DNA from: Absicoccus intestinalis
GTDB lineage: Bacteria > Bacillota_I > Bacilli_A > Erysipelotrichales > Erysipelotrichaceae
Direction of reading: 5' to 3'
Length of the DNA: 44,527 nucleotides
Assembly: GCF_033971885.1 (NCBI RefSeq)
Contig: NZ_JALBUS010000017.1
Span: forward strand, 1 to 44,527
The notes under the pieces are model-generated. The model worked only from the letters and a program-made list of their open reading frames with translations. It did no database searches and had not been told where the DNA came from. Positions 16,513 to 25,644 of the stretch are shown here, piece after piece. How positions within the stretch are numbered: the stretch's first letter is position 1; each line of letters begins with the position of its first letter. The position numbers were made by a program, and so were the translations under genes.

Positions 16513-16543
16513 AAAATATGCGGTGAATTCCACCGCATATTTT
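16513..16543 (+). terminator. Bidirectional terminator between phoU and HAD gene
   Basis: A perfect 13-bp stem, AAAATATGCGGTG (16513-16525) with CACCGCATATTTT (16531-16543), and a 5-base loop. A/T runs on both sides serve the two convergent genes; it overlaps the HAD gene stop by 2 bases. Confidence 0.92.
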
Positions 16544-17351
16544 ACTCTTCCTGATCATCCAGGATTTTTTTCAAACCATTATAGATGCCATTGTCATAAA
16601 CACTGGTTGTTGAAAAATTCGCAAAGCTTTTGACATAATCGGTTGCACTTCCCATGGCTACACCTATATCGGCTTTTTGCAGCATGTGAATATCGTTGGT
16701 ACTATCACCAAACGCAATGGTATCTTTCCATGTGAAGTTGACATGTTTCATCATCAATTCAATACCAACGGATTTATCATTACCACTATTGAAGACATCA
16801 AACATGAAGCCATCGGATTTCACATTGATCAAGTCGGCCCTTAGATCCGGATGGGCAGCCATAAAGTCATCAATTTCTTTTTTCTCTCTGGTCAAGATCA
16901 CCGCATTATAGGCACGATGTCTTCGATGATACGATTGGGATGGATCATAAAATAAAGAATTTAAGACATTGCAGTATTTGCAGAAGTCATACATAGGATA
17001 AAATTTATTATAGATATAGGTGGCATCGCCAAAATGGAACATGAGTCCCAATTCGTTTTGACCACAAAATTCAACGATATCTTTCACTGTTTGCGTGGAA
17101 ATGGGTTTTGAATCTACTTCTTCAAAAGCGCCATCCAAGATATAGGAACCGTTGATCAAGATATAGTAATCAAATTGAACATGTTTGAGGATACTGTCCA
17201 TTTGATTTAGGGGACGTCCTGTTGCGGCGCATACCATATATCCTCGTTTGCGCAATTCTTGAATCGCCTCGATGGTAGAAGGCTGAACGATATCATTTTC
17301 GGTTTGGTAAAGGGTGCCATCCATGTCAAAAAATACGATTTTATGTTTCAT
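16542..17351 (-). CDS. Cof-type HAD-IIB phosphatase
   Basis: A 269-residue haloacid-dehalogenase phosphatase. Motif I is FFDMDGTLY (nucleophile Asp9), motif II lies in AATGRP, and motif IV is GDSTNDIHML, with a type IIB cap between them. Family members remove phosphate from sugar phosphates, flavin or pyridoxal phosphate; the substrate cannot be predicted. It has a GAGGTG ribosome site. It is convergent to phoU and divergent from rpsL, so any link to phosphate supply is only suggestive. Confidence 0.9.
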   Translation of the reverse strand: MKHKIVFFDMDGTLYQTENDIVQPSTIEAIQELRKRGYMVCAATGRPLNQMDSILKHVQFDYYILINGSYILDGAFEEVDSKPISTQTVKDIVEFCGQNELGLMFHFGDATYIYNKFYPMYDFCKYCNVLNSLFYDPSQSYHRRHRAYNAVILTREKKEIDDFMAAHPDLRADLINVKSDGFMFDVFNSGNDKSVGIELMMKHVNFTWKDTIAFGDSTNDIHMLQKADIGVAMGSATDYVKSFANFSTTSVYDNGIYNGLKKILDDQEE

Positions 17352-17395
17352 TGTTTCACCTCAAAATCATTATACAAGAAATATACAAAAAAGAA

Positions 17396-17424
17396 TTGAC
17401 AAATATGATAAAGATGAGTAAATT
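17396..17424 (+). promoter_or_regulatory. Promoter of the str operon
   Basis: Consensus TTGACA (17396-17401) and TAAATT (17419-17424) with a 17-base spacer lie about 105 bases before rpsL. Confidence 0.75.
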
Positions 17425-17442
17425 ATAAATGCATGCGTAATT

Positions 17443-17500
17443 TGGGCATTGGTATGCCCATTTATTTAACGGATGGAAAAGACACACCCGGAAGTGTGTG
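17443..17500 (+). promoter_or_regulatory. Two-hairpin leader of rpsL
   Basis: TGGGCAT (17443-17449)/ATGCCCA (17454-17460) with loop TGGT is followed by a T-rich stretch, like a weak attenuator. A second hairpin ACACAC (17482-17487)/GTGTGT (17494-17499) lies just before the ribosome site. Both are in the presumed 5' leader and could control the operon; no known leader family is claimed. Confidence 0.5.
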
Positions 17501-17528
17501 TTTGTGAAGAAGTGAAAGGAGTGTTCTT

Positions 17529-17942
17529 ATGCCTACAATCAACCAGTTGATTCGTAAAGGTCGTAAGGCCAGCAAAGCTAAATCAAAGTCACCTGCTTTG
17601 AATCGTGGTTACAACTCATTGCAGTCTAGATCAACCAATGTATCTAGCCCACAAAAACGTGGTGTTTGTACTCGTGTTGGTACCATGACACCAAAGAAAC
17701 CAAACTCTGCATTGCGTAAATATGCCCGTGTTCGTTTATCAAACGGCATGGAAGTTACTGCTTATATTCCAGGAATTGGACATAACTTGCAGGAACATAG
17801 TGTCGTATTGATTCGTGGTGGACGTGTCAAAGATTTGCCAGGTGTTCGTTACCATATTATTCGTGGTACATTGGACTGTGCTGGTGTTACTGATCGTAAA
17901 CAAAGTCGTTCGTTATATGGAACGAAAAAACCTAAAAACTAA
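17529..17942 (+). CDS. rpsL: 30S ribosomal protein S12
   Basis: A 137-residue S12 of the decoding centre. TPKKPNSALRKYARVRL holds the usual lysine whose change gives streptomycin resistance, and GGRVKDLPGVRYH the second such region; both look wild type. AAAGGAG lies 7 bases before the ATG. First gene of rpsL-rpsG-fusA-tuf. Confidence 0.98.
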   Translation: MPTINQLIRKGRKASKAKSKSPALNRGYNSLQSRSTNVSSPQKRGVCTRVGTMTPKKPNSALRKYARVRLSNGMEVTAYIPGIGHNLQEHSVVLIRGGRVKDLPGVRYHIIRGTLDCAGVTDRKQSRSLYGTKKPKN

Positions 17943-17967
17943 TTCAAACATGAGAGGAGGAAACTAA

Positions 17968-18438
17968 ATGCCTAGAAAAGGACACATTGCCAAACGTGAT
18001 GTACTTGTCGATCCTATTTATAACTCCAAGTTGGTTACTCGTTTGATCAACAAAATCATGTTAGATGGTAAAAAAGGAGTTGCACAAACGATTTTGTACA
18101 ATGCGTTTGATATCGTAAAAGTTAAGACTGGGGAAGAACCAATGGCTGTATTTGAAAAAGCGTTGGAAAATGTCATGCCTCAGTTGGAATTGAAAGTAAG
18201 ACGTGTAGGTGGAGCCAACTACCAAGTACCTGTTGAAGTAAGTGACGAACGTCGTTTAACTTTGGGTCTTCGTTGGATCGTAAATTATGCACGTTTAAGA
18301 AATGAAAAAACTATGGAACAGCGCCTGGCTGCAGAAATCATCGATGCATCCAACGGTACTGGTGCTTCCGTAAAAAAACGTGAAGATACCCATAGAATGG
18401 CTGAAGCAAATAAAGCATTTGCTCACTACCGTTGGTAG
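17968..18438 (+). CDS. rpsG: 30S ribosomal protein S7
   Basis: A 156-residue S7, normal length, which nucleates assembly of the 30S head. MPRKGHIAKRDVLVDPIYNSKLVTRLIN and GGANYQVPVEV are diagnostic. GAGAGGAGG precedes the ATG, 25 bases after rpsL. In other bacteria S7 can repress this operon; no such site is evident here. Confidence 0.98.
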   Translation: MPRKGHIAKRDVLVDPIYNSKLVTRLINKIMLDGKKGVAQTILYNAFDIVKVKTGEEPMAVFEKALENVMPQLELKVRRVGGANYQVPVEVSDERRLTLGLRWIVNYARLRNEKTMEQRLAAEIIDASNGTGASVKKREDTHRMAEANKAFAHYRW

Positions 18439-18456
18439 GAAAGGAGACATCTCAAT

Positions 18457-20553
18457 ATGCCTAGAGATTATGCCTTGGAAGATACTCGTAATATCGGAAT
18501 CATGGCTCACATCGATGCTGGTAAAACGACGACCACGGAACGTATCCTGTATTATTCAGGTGTCAACCATAAAATTGGTGAGACCCATGATGGTGCGAGT
18601 ACGATGGACTGGATGGAGCAAGAACAAGAGCGTGGTATTACGATCACTTCTGCTGCCACAACATGCCATTGGAAGAAATTAGATGGCACTGGTCATGAAT
18701 GTCGTATCAATATCATCGATACACCAGGACACGTAGACTTCACTGTTGAAGTAGAACGTTCTTTGCGTGTATTGGATGGAGCCGTAACTGTATTGGATGC
18801 CAAAGCCGGTGTTGAACCACAAACCGAAACGGTTTGGCGTCAAGCAACGACATATGGTGTACCTCGTATCGTATTTGTTAATAAAATGGATGCTACGGGT
18901 GCCGATTTCATCATGTCATGCAACACGATCATTGATCGTTTAGGTGCAAAATCTTGCCCTATTCAGTTGCCAATTGGGGCAGAAAGCGATTTTGAAGGTA
19001 TCGTTGATATCATCAAACGTACTGCTTATCATTATTCAGGAGATTATGGACGTATCGTAACAGAAGGTCCGGTTCCTGATGATCTAAAAGATCAAATGGA
19101 AGAATATCGTACGAAGTTATTGGAATACTTAGCAGACTACGATGAAGATTTCATGATGCAAGTATTGGAAGGTGAAGAACCATCCGTCGAAGAAATCAAA
19201 CGTGTATTGCGAATTGCCGTATGTAAAGGTGATTTCTTCCCTGTATTATGTGGATCTGCATATAAAAATAAAGGTGTTCAAGAAGTATTGGATGCAGTTG
19301 TTGATTATTTGCCAAGTCCAGTGGATGTACCTTCGATCAATGGTACCGATCTAGATGGTAATCCAGTACAACGTCATCCAAGCGACAAAGAACCATTTGC
19401 TGCATTGGCATTTAAGATTGCCGCCGATCCATTTGTTGGAAAATTATCTTTCTTCCGTGTGTACTCCGGTACCGCAAAAGCAGGAAGCTATGTATTAAAT
19501 TCAAGCAAAGACAAACGAGAACGTTTTGGTCGTATCGTACAGATGCATGCCAATGCCCGTCACGAGATCGATGAAGTGTATGCTGGTGATATTGCCGCTG
19601 CCGTTGGTCTGAAAGTAACGACAACTGGTGATACATTGTGTGCAGAAGATGCACCAGTGATCTTGGAATCCATGGAATTCCCAGAACCAGTGATCGAAAT
19701 GTCTTTGGAACCAAAAACCAAAGCAGACCAAGACAAGATGGGCTTGGGCTTACAAAAATTGGCCGAAGAAGACCCTACTTTCAAAACATATACAAACGAA
19801 GAAACGGGACAAACCATTATTGCTGGTGTAGGTGAGTTGCACTTGGATATCATCGTTGACCGTTTGCGTCGTGAATTTAAAGTAGAAGCAAACATTGGTA
19901 AACCACAAGTTGCGTATCGTGAAACCATTCGTAAAGCAGCAGACTGTGAAGGTAAATACATTCGTCAGTCTGGTGGACGTGGACAATATGGTCATGTATG
20001 GATCAAATTTGAACCAAATGAAGGGAAAGGATTTGAATTCGTGGATGCCATCGTTGGTGGTAGCGTACCTCGTGAATACATCAAACCAACGCAAGAAGGT
20101 TTGGAAGATGCTTTACAAAATGGTATGATTGCTGGCTATCCAGTTATTGATATCAAAGCCACTTTGTTTGATGGATCGTATCATGATGTCGATTCCAGTG
20201 AAATGGCATACAAGATCGCTGCAAGTTTTGCATTGCGTGAAGCTGCCAAAAAATGTGATCCTGTATTGTTGGAACCAATCATGTTTGTAGAAATTACAGC
20301 ACCTAGTGAATACTTGGGTAGTGTAATGGGTGATGTTTCCAGTCGTCGTGGATCCATTACGGATCAAGAAGAACGTGGAAATGCTACAATCGTACGAGCT
20401 ATGGTTCCATTAGCTGAAATGTTTGGTTATGTTACTGACTTGCGTAGCTTTACACAAGGTCGTGGAAACTTCTCTATGAAATTTGATCATTATGAAGAAG
20501 TTCCAAAGAGCATTTCGAAGAAGATCATTGAAGAGAACTCTAGTGAAAACTAG
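18457..20553 (+). CDS. fusA: Translation elongation factor G
   Basis: A 698-residue GTPase that drives translocation. The G domain shows AHIDAGKTTTTER, DTPGHVDF and NKMD; domain IV shows the SGGRGQYGHVWI segment, and domain V the LGSVMGDVSSRRG stretch. Full length, with AAAGGAGA upstream. It follows rpsG by 18 bases. Confidence 0.98.
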   Translation: MPRDYALEDTRNIGIMAHIDAGKTTTTERILYYSGVNHKIGETHDGASTMDWMEQEQERGITITSAATTCHWKKLDGTGHECRINIIDTPGHVDFTVEVERSLRVLDGAVTVLDAKAGVEPQTETVWRQATTYGVPRIVFVNKMDATGADFIMSCNTIIDRLGAKSCPIQLPIGAESDFEGIVDIIKRTAYHYSGDYGRIVTEGPVPDDLKDQMEEYRTKLLEYLADYDEDFMMQVLEGEEPSVEEIKRVLRIAVCKGDFFPVLCGSAYKNKGVQEVLDAVVDYLPSPVDVPSINGTDLDGNPVQRHPSDKEPFAALAFKIAADPFVGKLSFFRVYSGTAKAGSYVLNSSKDKRERFGRIVQMHANARHEIDEVYAGDIAAAVGLKVTTTGDTLCAEDAPVILESMEFPEPVIEMSLEPKTKADQDKMGLGLQKLAEEDPTFKTYTNEETGQTIIAGVGELHLDIIVDRLRREFKVEANIGKPQVAYRETIRKAADCEGKYIRQSGGRGQYGHVWIKFEPNEGKGFEFVDAIVGGSVPREYIKPTQEGLEDALQNGMIAGYPVIDIKATLFDGSYHDVDSSEMAYKIAASFALREAAKKCDPVLLEPIMFVEITAPSEYLGSVMGDVSSRRGSITDQEERGNATIVRAMVPLAEMFGYVTDLRSFTQGRGNFSMKFDHYEEVPKSISKKIIEENSSEN

Positions 20554-20582
20554 TTGCTTTTCAAACCCACTTGAATTACAAT
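20554..20582 (+). promoter_or_regulatory. Probable internal promoter of tuf
   Basis: TTGCTT (20554-20559) and TACAAT (20577-20582) with a 17-base spacer begin at the first base after the fusA stop. It would allow extra tuf transcription. Confidence 0.55.
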
Positions 20583-20624
20583 TAATTCGATATAAAGTAT
20601 AAAAAAATAGGAGGATTTAGCAAA

Positions 20625-21809
20625 ATGGCTAAGGAAAAATTTGACAGAAGTAAAGTCCATGTTAATATTGGTACGATTGGCCACGTTGACCATGGTAAAA
20701 CAACTTTGACTGCTGCCATCACAAGTGTTTTGGCAAAAAAAGGTATGGCAAAAGCTGAAGCATATGATGAAATTGATGGTGCTCCAGAAGAAAAAGAACG
20801 TGGAATCACGATCAATACGGCACATGTTGAGTATCAAACTGCAAAACGTCACTATGCACACGTTGACTGTCCAGGTCACGCCGACTATGTAAAGAACATG
20901 ATCACAGGAGCTGCCCAAATGGATGGTGCAATCTTAGTAGTAGCTGCTTCTGATGGTCCTATGCCTCAAACTCGTGAGCACATCTTATTGGCTCGTCAGG
21001 TAGGTGTACCTTACATTGTTGTTTATTTGAACAAATGCGACATGGTTGATGATGAAGAATTGATCGACCTTGTTGAAATGGAAGTTCGTGAATTGTTGAA
21101 CGAATATGGATTTGATGGAGATAACACTCCAATCATCCGTGGATCTGCATTGAAAGCATTGGAAGGCGATCCAGCTGCTGAACAATCTATCTTAGATTTG
21201 ATGGATGCTGTAGATACTTGGATTCCAGATCCAGTACGTGATATCGATAAACCATTCTTGATGGCTGTCGAAGATGTAATGACAATTTCTGGTCGTGGTA
21301 CTGTTGCTACAGGACGTGTTGAACGTGGACAAGCGCATTTGAACGACGAAGTTGAAATCGTTGGTATCAAACCAACTCAAAAAACAGTTATTACTGGTTT
21401 GGAAATGTTCCACAAAACATTGGATGTTGCTGAAGCCGGAGATAACATCGGTGCATTGCTTCGTGGTATCGCACGTGATCAAATCCAACGTGGACAAGTA
21501 TTAGCTGCTCCAGGATCTGTTCATCCACATACAAAATTTAAAGCACAAGTATATGTATTGACAAAAGATGAAGGTGGACGTCATACACCATTCGTATCGA
21601 ACTATCGTCCTCAATTCTACTTCCGTACAACTGACGTAACTGGTGTTATCACTCTTCCAGAAGGAACAGACATGGTAATGCCTGGTGACAACGTTGAAAT
21701 GTATGTAGAATTGATCGCCCCAATCGCTTTGGAAAACGGAACTCGTTTCTCTATTCGTGAAGGTGGACATACAGTTGGTGCCGGTAACGTCACTGAAATC
21801 TTAGGTTAA
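20625..21809 (+). CDS. tuf: Translation elongation factor Tu
   Basis: A 394-residue GTPase that delivers aminoacyl-tRNA. It has GHVDHGKTTL, the effector segment PEEKERGITINTAH, DCPGHADYVKNM and NKCD. Domains II and III are complete, ending REGGHTVGAGNVTEILG. AGGAGG precedes the ATG. A terminator closes the operon 14 bases after the stop. Confidence 0.98.
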   Translation: MAKEKFDRSKVHVNIGTIGHVDHGKTTLTAAITSVLAKKGMAKAEAYDEIDGAPEEKERGITINTAHVEYQTAKRHYAHVDCPGHADYVKNMITGAAQMDGAILVVAASDGPMPQTREHILLARQVGVPYIVVYLNKCDMVDDEELIDLVEMEVRELLNEYGFDGDNTPIIRGSALKALEGDPAAEQSILDLMDAVDTWIPDPVRDIDKPFLMAVEDVMTISGRGTVATGRVERGQAHLNDEVEIVGIKPTQKTVITGLEMFHKTLDVAEAGDNIGALLRGIARDQIQRGQVLAAPGSVHPHTKFKAQVYVLTKDEGGRHTPFVSNYRPQFYFRTTDVTGVITLPEGTDMVMPGDNVEMYVELIAPIALENGTRFSIREGGHTVGAGNVTEILG

Positions 21810-21823
21810 TTTTGAACCAATCT

Positions 21824-21851
21824 AAGGAGATCTGAGGATCTCCTTTTTTTT
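21824..21851 (+). terminator. Terminator after tuf
   Basis: AAGGAGATC (21824-21832) and GATCTCCTT (21837-21845) with loop TGAG and a T run. The bases just before it match those before the rpsI terminator. Confidence 0.95.
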
Positions 21852-22221
21852 GTTTTCTTTCTGAAAATTCAATATATTAAACATAAATACGTAAGAAAAT
21901 ACCGATAGAATCGTGATTTTGTGCAAAAAAATGAACAATAATTTAATTTATTTGTCTAAAAAAATGAAGCATTTTAGTATCCTAAAGAGCACTTTCGTAC
22001 AGTAAAAAGTCTATAAATATGGGCTTACATAGGGGAAAATGAAAATAGTGTAAACAAAAGGAAAAAATCACTCAAATAAATGAAAGTAGAAATATCATTT
22101 TACATATGAAATAATAAACTCGTTACTTGAACACACCAAGCGAACAGGTGTTGATTATTGACGGGCAAACACAATGCTTGGGTGGACAAGAAGGAAGAGA
22201 AAAGGAGTATTATCATTTATC
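21852..22221. other. AT-rich intergenic stretch between tuf terminator and permease gene
   Basis: About 370 bases without a convincing gene. A weak promoter candidate is TTGTGC (21919-21924) and TTTAAT (21942-21947), spacer 17. A small inverted repeat CACC/GGTG lies near 22130-22150. The longest short frame with ATG (21931-22005, 24 codons) has no ribosome site. The length leaves room for a leader or regulator site that I cannot define. Confidence 0.5.
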
Positions 22222-23655
22222 ATGGATTCTGAAAAGAAAATCAAATGGTACATGCTTGCCTTCATGTGCTTTTCCACTCTTTGGGGATTTGGAAATGTTG
22301 CCAATGGCTACATGTACTTCAACGGGACCCAAGTCATTTTTTCATGGATTTGGATGTTCTTGTTGTACTTTGTTCCGTATGCTTTGATGGTTGGTGAATT
22401 GGGATCTGCCTTCAAAGACCTTGGTGGAGGTGTCACTTCCTGGGTACAGGAAACCACCGGTTCAAAATTAGCGTATTATGCAGGTTGGACCTATTGGGCA
22501 TGTCACGTTACGTACATCGCATCCAAAGGTTCTGGCGGTTTGAAAGCATTGAGTTGGATGATCTTCCAAAATGCGGAAACCTACGATACCTTCCCAACTC
22601 GATACGTGCAATTGGCTACCTTAGCGGTATTCTTATTCTTCTGTTGGGTTGCCAGTCGTGGTTTGAACCCATTGAAAAAATTAGCAACGCTTGCCGGAAG
22701 TAGTATGTTTGTGATGAGTATCCTATACATCATCTTGATGTTTGCAGCACCTGCCATCAATCCAGGTGGCGGTTATGTCCATTTGGATTTTAGCTTACAC
22801 AAACTCATTCCAACCTTTGATTTAACGTACTTTACCAACTTATCAATCTTGGTTTTTGCGGTAGGTGGAATTGAAAAAATTTCCCCTTATGTCAATAAGA
22901 TGGAAGGCGATGCCTCGAAAGAATTCCCTAAGAGCATGATCTTTGCGGCTGTGATGGTCATGGTTTGTGCTATCTTTGGTACCATTGCGATGGGTATGAT
23001 GTTTGATCCAAAAGTTGTATTTGCTTCTGCAGATAGTCAAACGGCTTATATTGCCAATGGTTCTTATTGGGCATTCGAAAAACTTGGACAATATTATGGT
23101 ATTGGCAACGCTTTGATGATGATCTATGCTGCATGCAATGCCATTGGTCAATTCTCTACATTGGTTGTCAGCATTGATGCGCCATTGCGTATGTTGTTGG
23201 ATGATAAAAATGCTCGTCAATATGTTCCAAAACAATTGTTGAAACAAAACAAATATGGCGCATATATCAATGGTATTTGGATGGTTGTGATCCTGTCGGG
23301 TGCAATTATCTTGGTACAAATCGCTATGCCAGGCGCTGCTGGTGTATTAGCTCAATTAAATAAATTGAATTCTGTATGTATGCCATTCCGTTATTTATGG
23401 GTATTCTTTGCATACATCATGTTGCGTCGCAAGAGCGAAAAGTTCCCACGCTCATATCGCTTTGTGAAAAGCCAAGGAGCGGCGGCTTTCTTTGGATGGT
23501 TCTGCTTCATTTTAACGCTTGTTTGCTGTATCATGGGAATGTACTCTCCAGATGCCAAGACCATGGCTTTGAACGTGATCACGCCAGTGGTATTGGTTGC
23601 TCTAGGTGTGATCTTGCCAATGATTCGCAAACGTCAAGATCAAGAAGCGGCATAA
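22222..23655 (+). CDS. APC-superfamily amino acid permease (YjeM / glutamate-GABA antiporter type)
   Basis: A 477-residue integral membrane protein with about twelve hydrophobic segments and a basic C-terminus (MIRKRQDQEAA). The first segment carries the helix-breaking FSTLWGFGNVANG, and the FVPYALMVGELGSAFKDLGGGVTSWV region fits the APC fold (glutamate:GABA antiporter/YjeM group). The substrate is uncertain, likely an amino acid. ATG at 22222 is used though AAAGGAG lies a longish 14 bases upstream; the in-frame TTG at 22174 lies before that site. A terminator separates it from the peptidase gene. Confidence 0.85.
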   Translation: MDSEKKIKWYMLAFMCFSTLWGFGNVANGYMYFNGTQVIFSWIWMFLLYFVPYALMVGELGSAFKDLGGGVTSWVQETTGSKLAYYAGWTYWACHVTYIASKGSGGLKALSWMIFQNAETYDTFPTRYVQLATLAVFLFFCWVASRGLNPLKKLATLAGSSMFVMSILYIILMFAAPAINPGGGYVHLDFSLHKLIPTFDLTYFTNLSILVFAVGGIEKISPYVNKMEGDASKEFPKSMIFAAVMVMVCAIFGTIAMGMMFDPKVVFASADSQTAYIANGSYWAFEKLGQYYGIGNALMMIYAACNAIGQFSTLVVSIDAPLRMLLDDKNARQYVPKQLLKQNKYGAYINGIWMVVILSGAIILVQIAMPGAAGVLAQLNKLNSVCMPFRYLWVFFAYIMLRRKSEKFPRSYRFVKSQGAAAFFGWFCFILTLVCCIMGMYSPDAKTMALNVITPVVLVALGVILPMIRKRQDQEAA

Positions 23656-23664
23656 GCCCGTACA

Positions 23665-23691
23665 AGAGAAACCGAGAGGTTTCTCTTTTTT
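23665..23691 (+). terminator. Terminator after permease gene
   Basis: AGAGAAACC (23665-23673) and GGTTTCTCT (23678-23686) with loop GAGA and a T run, ending right before the ribosome site of the next gene. Some readthrough must feed the peptidase gene unless it has a hidden promoter. Confidence 0.9.
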
Positions 23692-23706
23692 AGGAGGAAA
23701 ATATAC

Positions 23707-25020
23707 ATGGAAATTTCACAACAATTATTTGATTTTATTCAATCAAGTCCAAGCATGTTCCATACGATCCAAACCATTCGTACGGATCTGGAAAATGAGG
23801 GATTTATGTATCTAGCAGAAGGTCGATCTTGGACATTGGAAAAAGGTGGTAAATATTATACAACTCGCAATCATTCGAGCATTATTGCCTTTACAATTGG
23901 TCAAGAACTTGACAATTATCATTTTCAAATGAGTGCTGCACATTCCGATTCGCCAACGTTCAAAGTAAAAAGTGTACCCGAACTGAGTGGGCCCAATGAA
24001 TATCTTCGCTTGGATGTTGAAGGCTATGGCGGAATGATCGATTATACTTGGCTAGATCGTCCATTGAGCGTAGCCGGTCGTGTCTTGGTTCAAAAGGGAC
24101 ATGCCATGGAATCGAAACTATTATATATAGATAAAGATATATTATTGATTCCGAGTTTAGCAATCCATATGAATCGTGACATCAATCAAGGATATGCTTT
24201 TAATCATAAGACCGATCTATGTCCACTGTTTTCAACCGGTGCCTTGAAAAAAGGAGCTTTTGATGAAATGATTGCCAAGGAATTGGGAGTGAAACCTTCG
24301 CAAATTTTAGCGAAAGACTTATTTTTGGTGAATCGTCAAAAACCAGTGGTCTGGGGCTATCAAGATGAATTTATTTCGTCGCCAAAATTAGATGATCTAC
24401 AATGTGCTTTTGTTTCCTTGCAAGGATTTATTCATGCCCATAATGTACACGGTATCAATGTATATTGTTGCTTTGATAACGAAGAAGTCGGTTCCAATAC
24501 CAAGCAAGGCGCTATGTCGACGTTCTTACATGATGTCTTGACGCGTATCAATAGTGCTTTAGGCAAAGATGCCGATGCCTATTATCAAGCCGTTTCTAAG
24601 TCTTTCTTAGTAAGTTGTGATAATGCGCATGCGGTTCATCCAAATCATGGAGATAAGTCCGATGCCGTGAATTATGCGATGATGAATAAAGGTCCCGTGA
24701 TCAAGGAAGCAGCCAACCAGAAATATACGACCGATGCCTTTAGTCGTGCTTTGTTTACATACCTATGTAAAGAGCAGGATATCCCTGTACAAACTTTTGC
24801 GAATCGCAGTGACATGGCTGGGGGATCGACATTGGGTAATTTATCCAATACCCAAGTGAGCGTGCATGCCGTTGATATTGGCTTGCCACAACTAGCCATG
24901 CATTCCAGTTATGAAACAGCTGGTATAGAGGATACAAGCTATGCGATCGATGCTTTGCAGGCATTCTTCAATGCCAATTTAATGATTGAAGAAGCAGATA
25001 CTGTGATATTTGATGAGTAG
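23707..25020 (+). CDS. apeB: M18 family aminopeptidase (aspartyl aminopeptidase type)
   Basis: A 437-residue cytosolic metallopeptidase that removes N-terminal residues, acidic ones in characterised members. Visible metal and catalytic motifs: AAHSDSP (His79), CFDNEEVGS (around Asp257-Glu260), SCDNAHAVHPN and the C-terminal MHSSYETAG. TAGGAGG lies 8 bases before the ATG. It sits behind an amino acid permease, which hints at peptide or amino acid use. It overlaps the next gene by 8 bases. Confidence 0.93.
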   Translation: MEISQQLFDFIQSSPSMFHTIQTIRTDLENEGFMYLAEGRSWTLEKGGKYYTTRNHSSIIAFTIGQELDNYHFQMSAAHSDSPTFKVKSVPELSGPNEYLRLDVEGYGGMIDYTWLDRPLSVAGRVLVQKGHAMESKLLYIDKDILLIPSLAIHMNRDINQGYAFNHKTDLCPLFSTGALKKGAFDEMIAKELGVKPSQILAKDLFLVNRQKPVVWGYQDEFISSPKLDDLQCAFVSLQGFIHAHNVHGINVYCCFDNEEVGSNTKQGAMSTFLHDVLTRINSALGKDADAYYQAVSKSFLVSCDNAHAVHPNHGDKSDAVNYAMMNKGPVIKEAANQKYTTDAFSRALFTYLCKEQDIPVQTFANRSDMAGGSTLGNLSNTQVSVHAVDIGLPQLAMHSSYETAGIEDTSYAIDALQAFFNANLMIEEADTVIFDE

Positions 25021-25603
25021 GGAATGGAAGTGGTTGGATTCATCCTTATCCGTTGATTGGAATACCGAAAGTCGCAAGCTTTTGGATACGATCGATGGGA
25101 TGCGTATCCCCAATGCACAAAAGAATATGTTGGTGCAATATTATATTGAACATCCGCATATGCAACGGAAAGCAAATCGACAAAAGGAAATCAGATCATG
25201 GATGCGTACGGATGCGTATCAAAAGATCAAAGAACAAAGGGTTCATGATGATCAAAATAAATTTACGATTGCGAGCATTGTGATCGTGATGATGGCTACC
25301 TTGTTTTTATTCTTCTTACGCGCTGTGATCACACGATCCTTTGTGGTCAATTTCAGTGTGGATGCGATCGTAGGTGCCATTGCTTTGGTACTCCTGGTGC
25401 GAAATCTACATATCAAATATCGTTTGATCGATCAATATGTGGATACGAAACGATGGTATCAGATGATCGATGGGGCTTCATTTGTATTATGTGTCTTATT
25501 GAAATTCTTGTTTCCACCTGTCTTTGATTTCAGTCTGATCCTCTTATTCATTTCGTTTGTGATCCAAAAGAAAAAACTAGAAAAGATTTTTCAGAGTTTT
25601 TAG
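25013..25603 (+). CDS. Unrecognised membrane protein
   Basis: A 196-residue protein. The first ~85 residues are charged and soluble-looking (Trp-rich start, HPHMQRKANRQKEIRSWM), followed by about four hydrophobic segments and a basic tail (QKKKLEKIFQSF). I do not recognise a family with certainty. The ATG overlaps the end of the M18 gene by 8 bases and no good ribosome site is seen, so it is probably translated by coupling. A terminator begins at its stop. Confidence 0.75.
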   Translation: MSREWKWLDSSLSVDWNTESRKLLDTIDGMRIPNAQKNMLVQYYIEHPHMQRKANRQKEIRSWMRTDAYQKIKEQRVHDDQNKFTIASIVIVMMATLFLFFLRAVITRSFVVNFSVDAIVGAIALVLLVRNLHIKYRLIDQYVDTKRWYQMIDGASFVLCVLLKFLFPPVFDFSLILLFISFVIQKKKLEKIFQSF

Positions 25604-25623
25604 CGCAATATGCGCTTTTTTTA
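25602..25623 (+). terminator. Terminator before the S10 operon
   Basis: AGCGCA (25602-25607) and TGCGCT (25611-25616) with a 3-base loop and seven T residues; it starts inside the stop codon of the membrane protein gene. Confidence 0.8.
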
Positions 25624-25644
25624 ACGCCTTTTTTTCTAAAAAAA

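Noticed and set aside
21931..22005. 24-codon frame in the gap after tuf
   Set aside because: No ribosome site and no coding features; the stretch is A/T-rich by chance.
22127..22387. 86-codon frame overlapping the permease start
   Set aside because: Wrong frame over a clear membrane protein; Cys-rich composition typical of a shadow.
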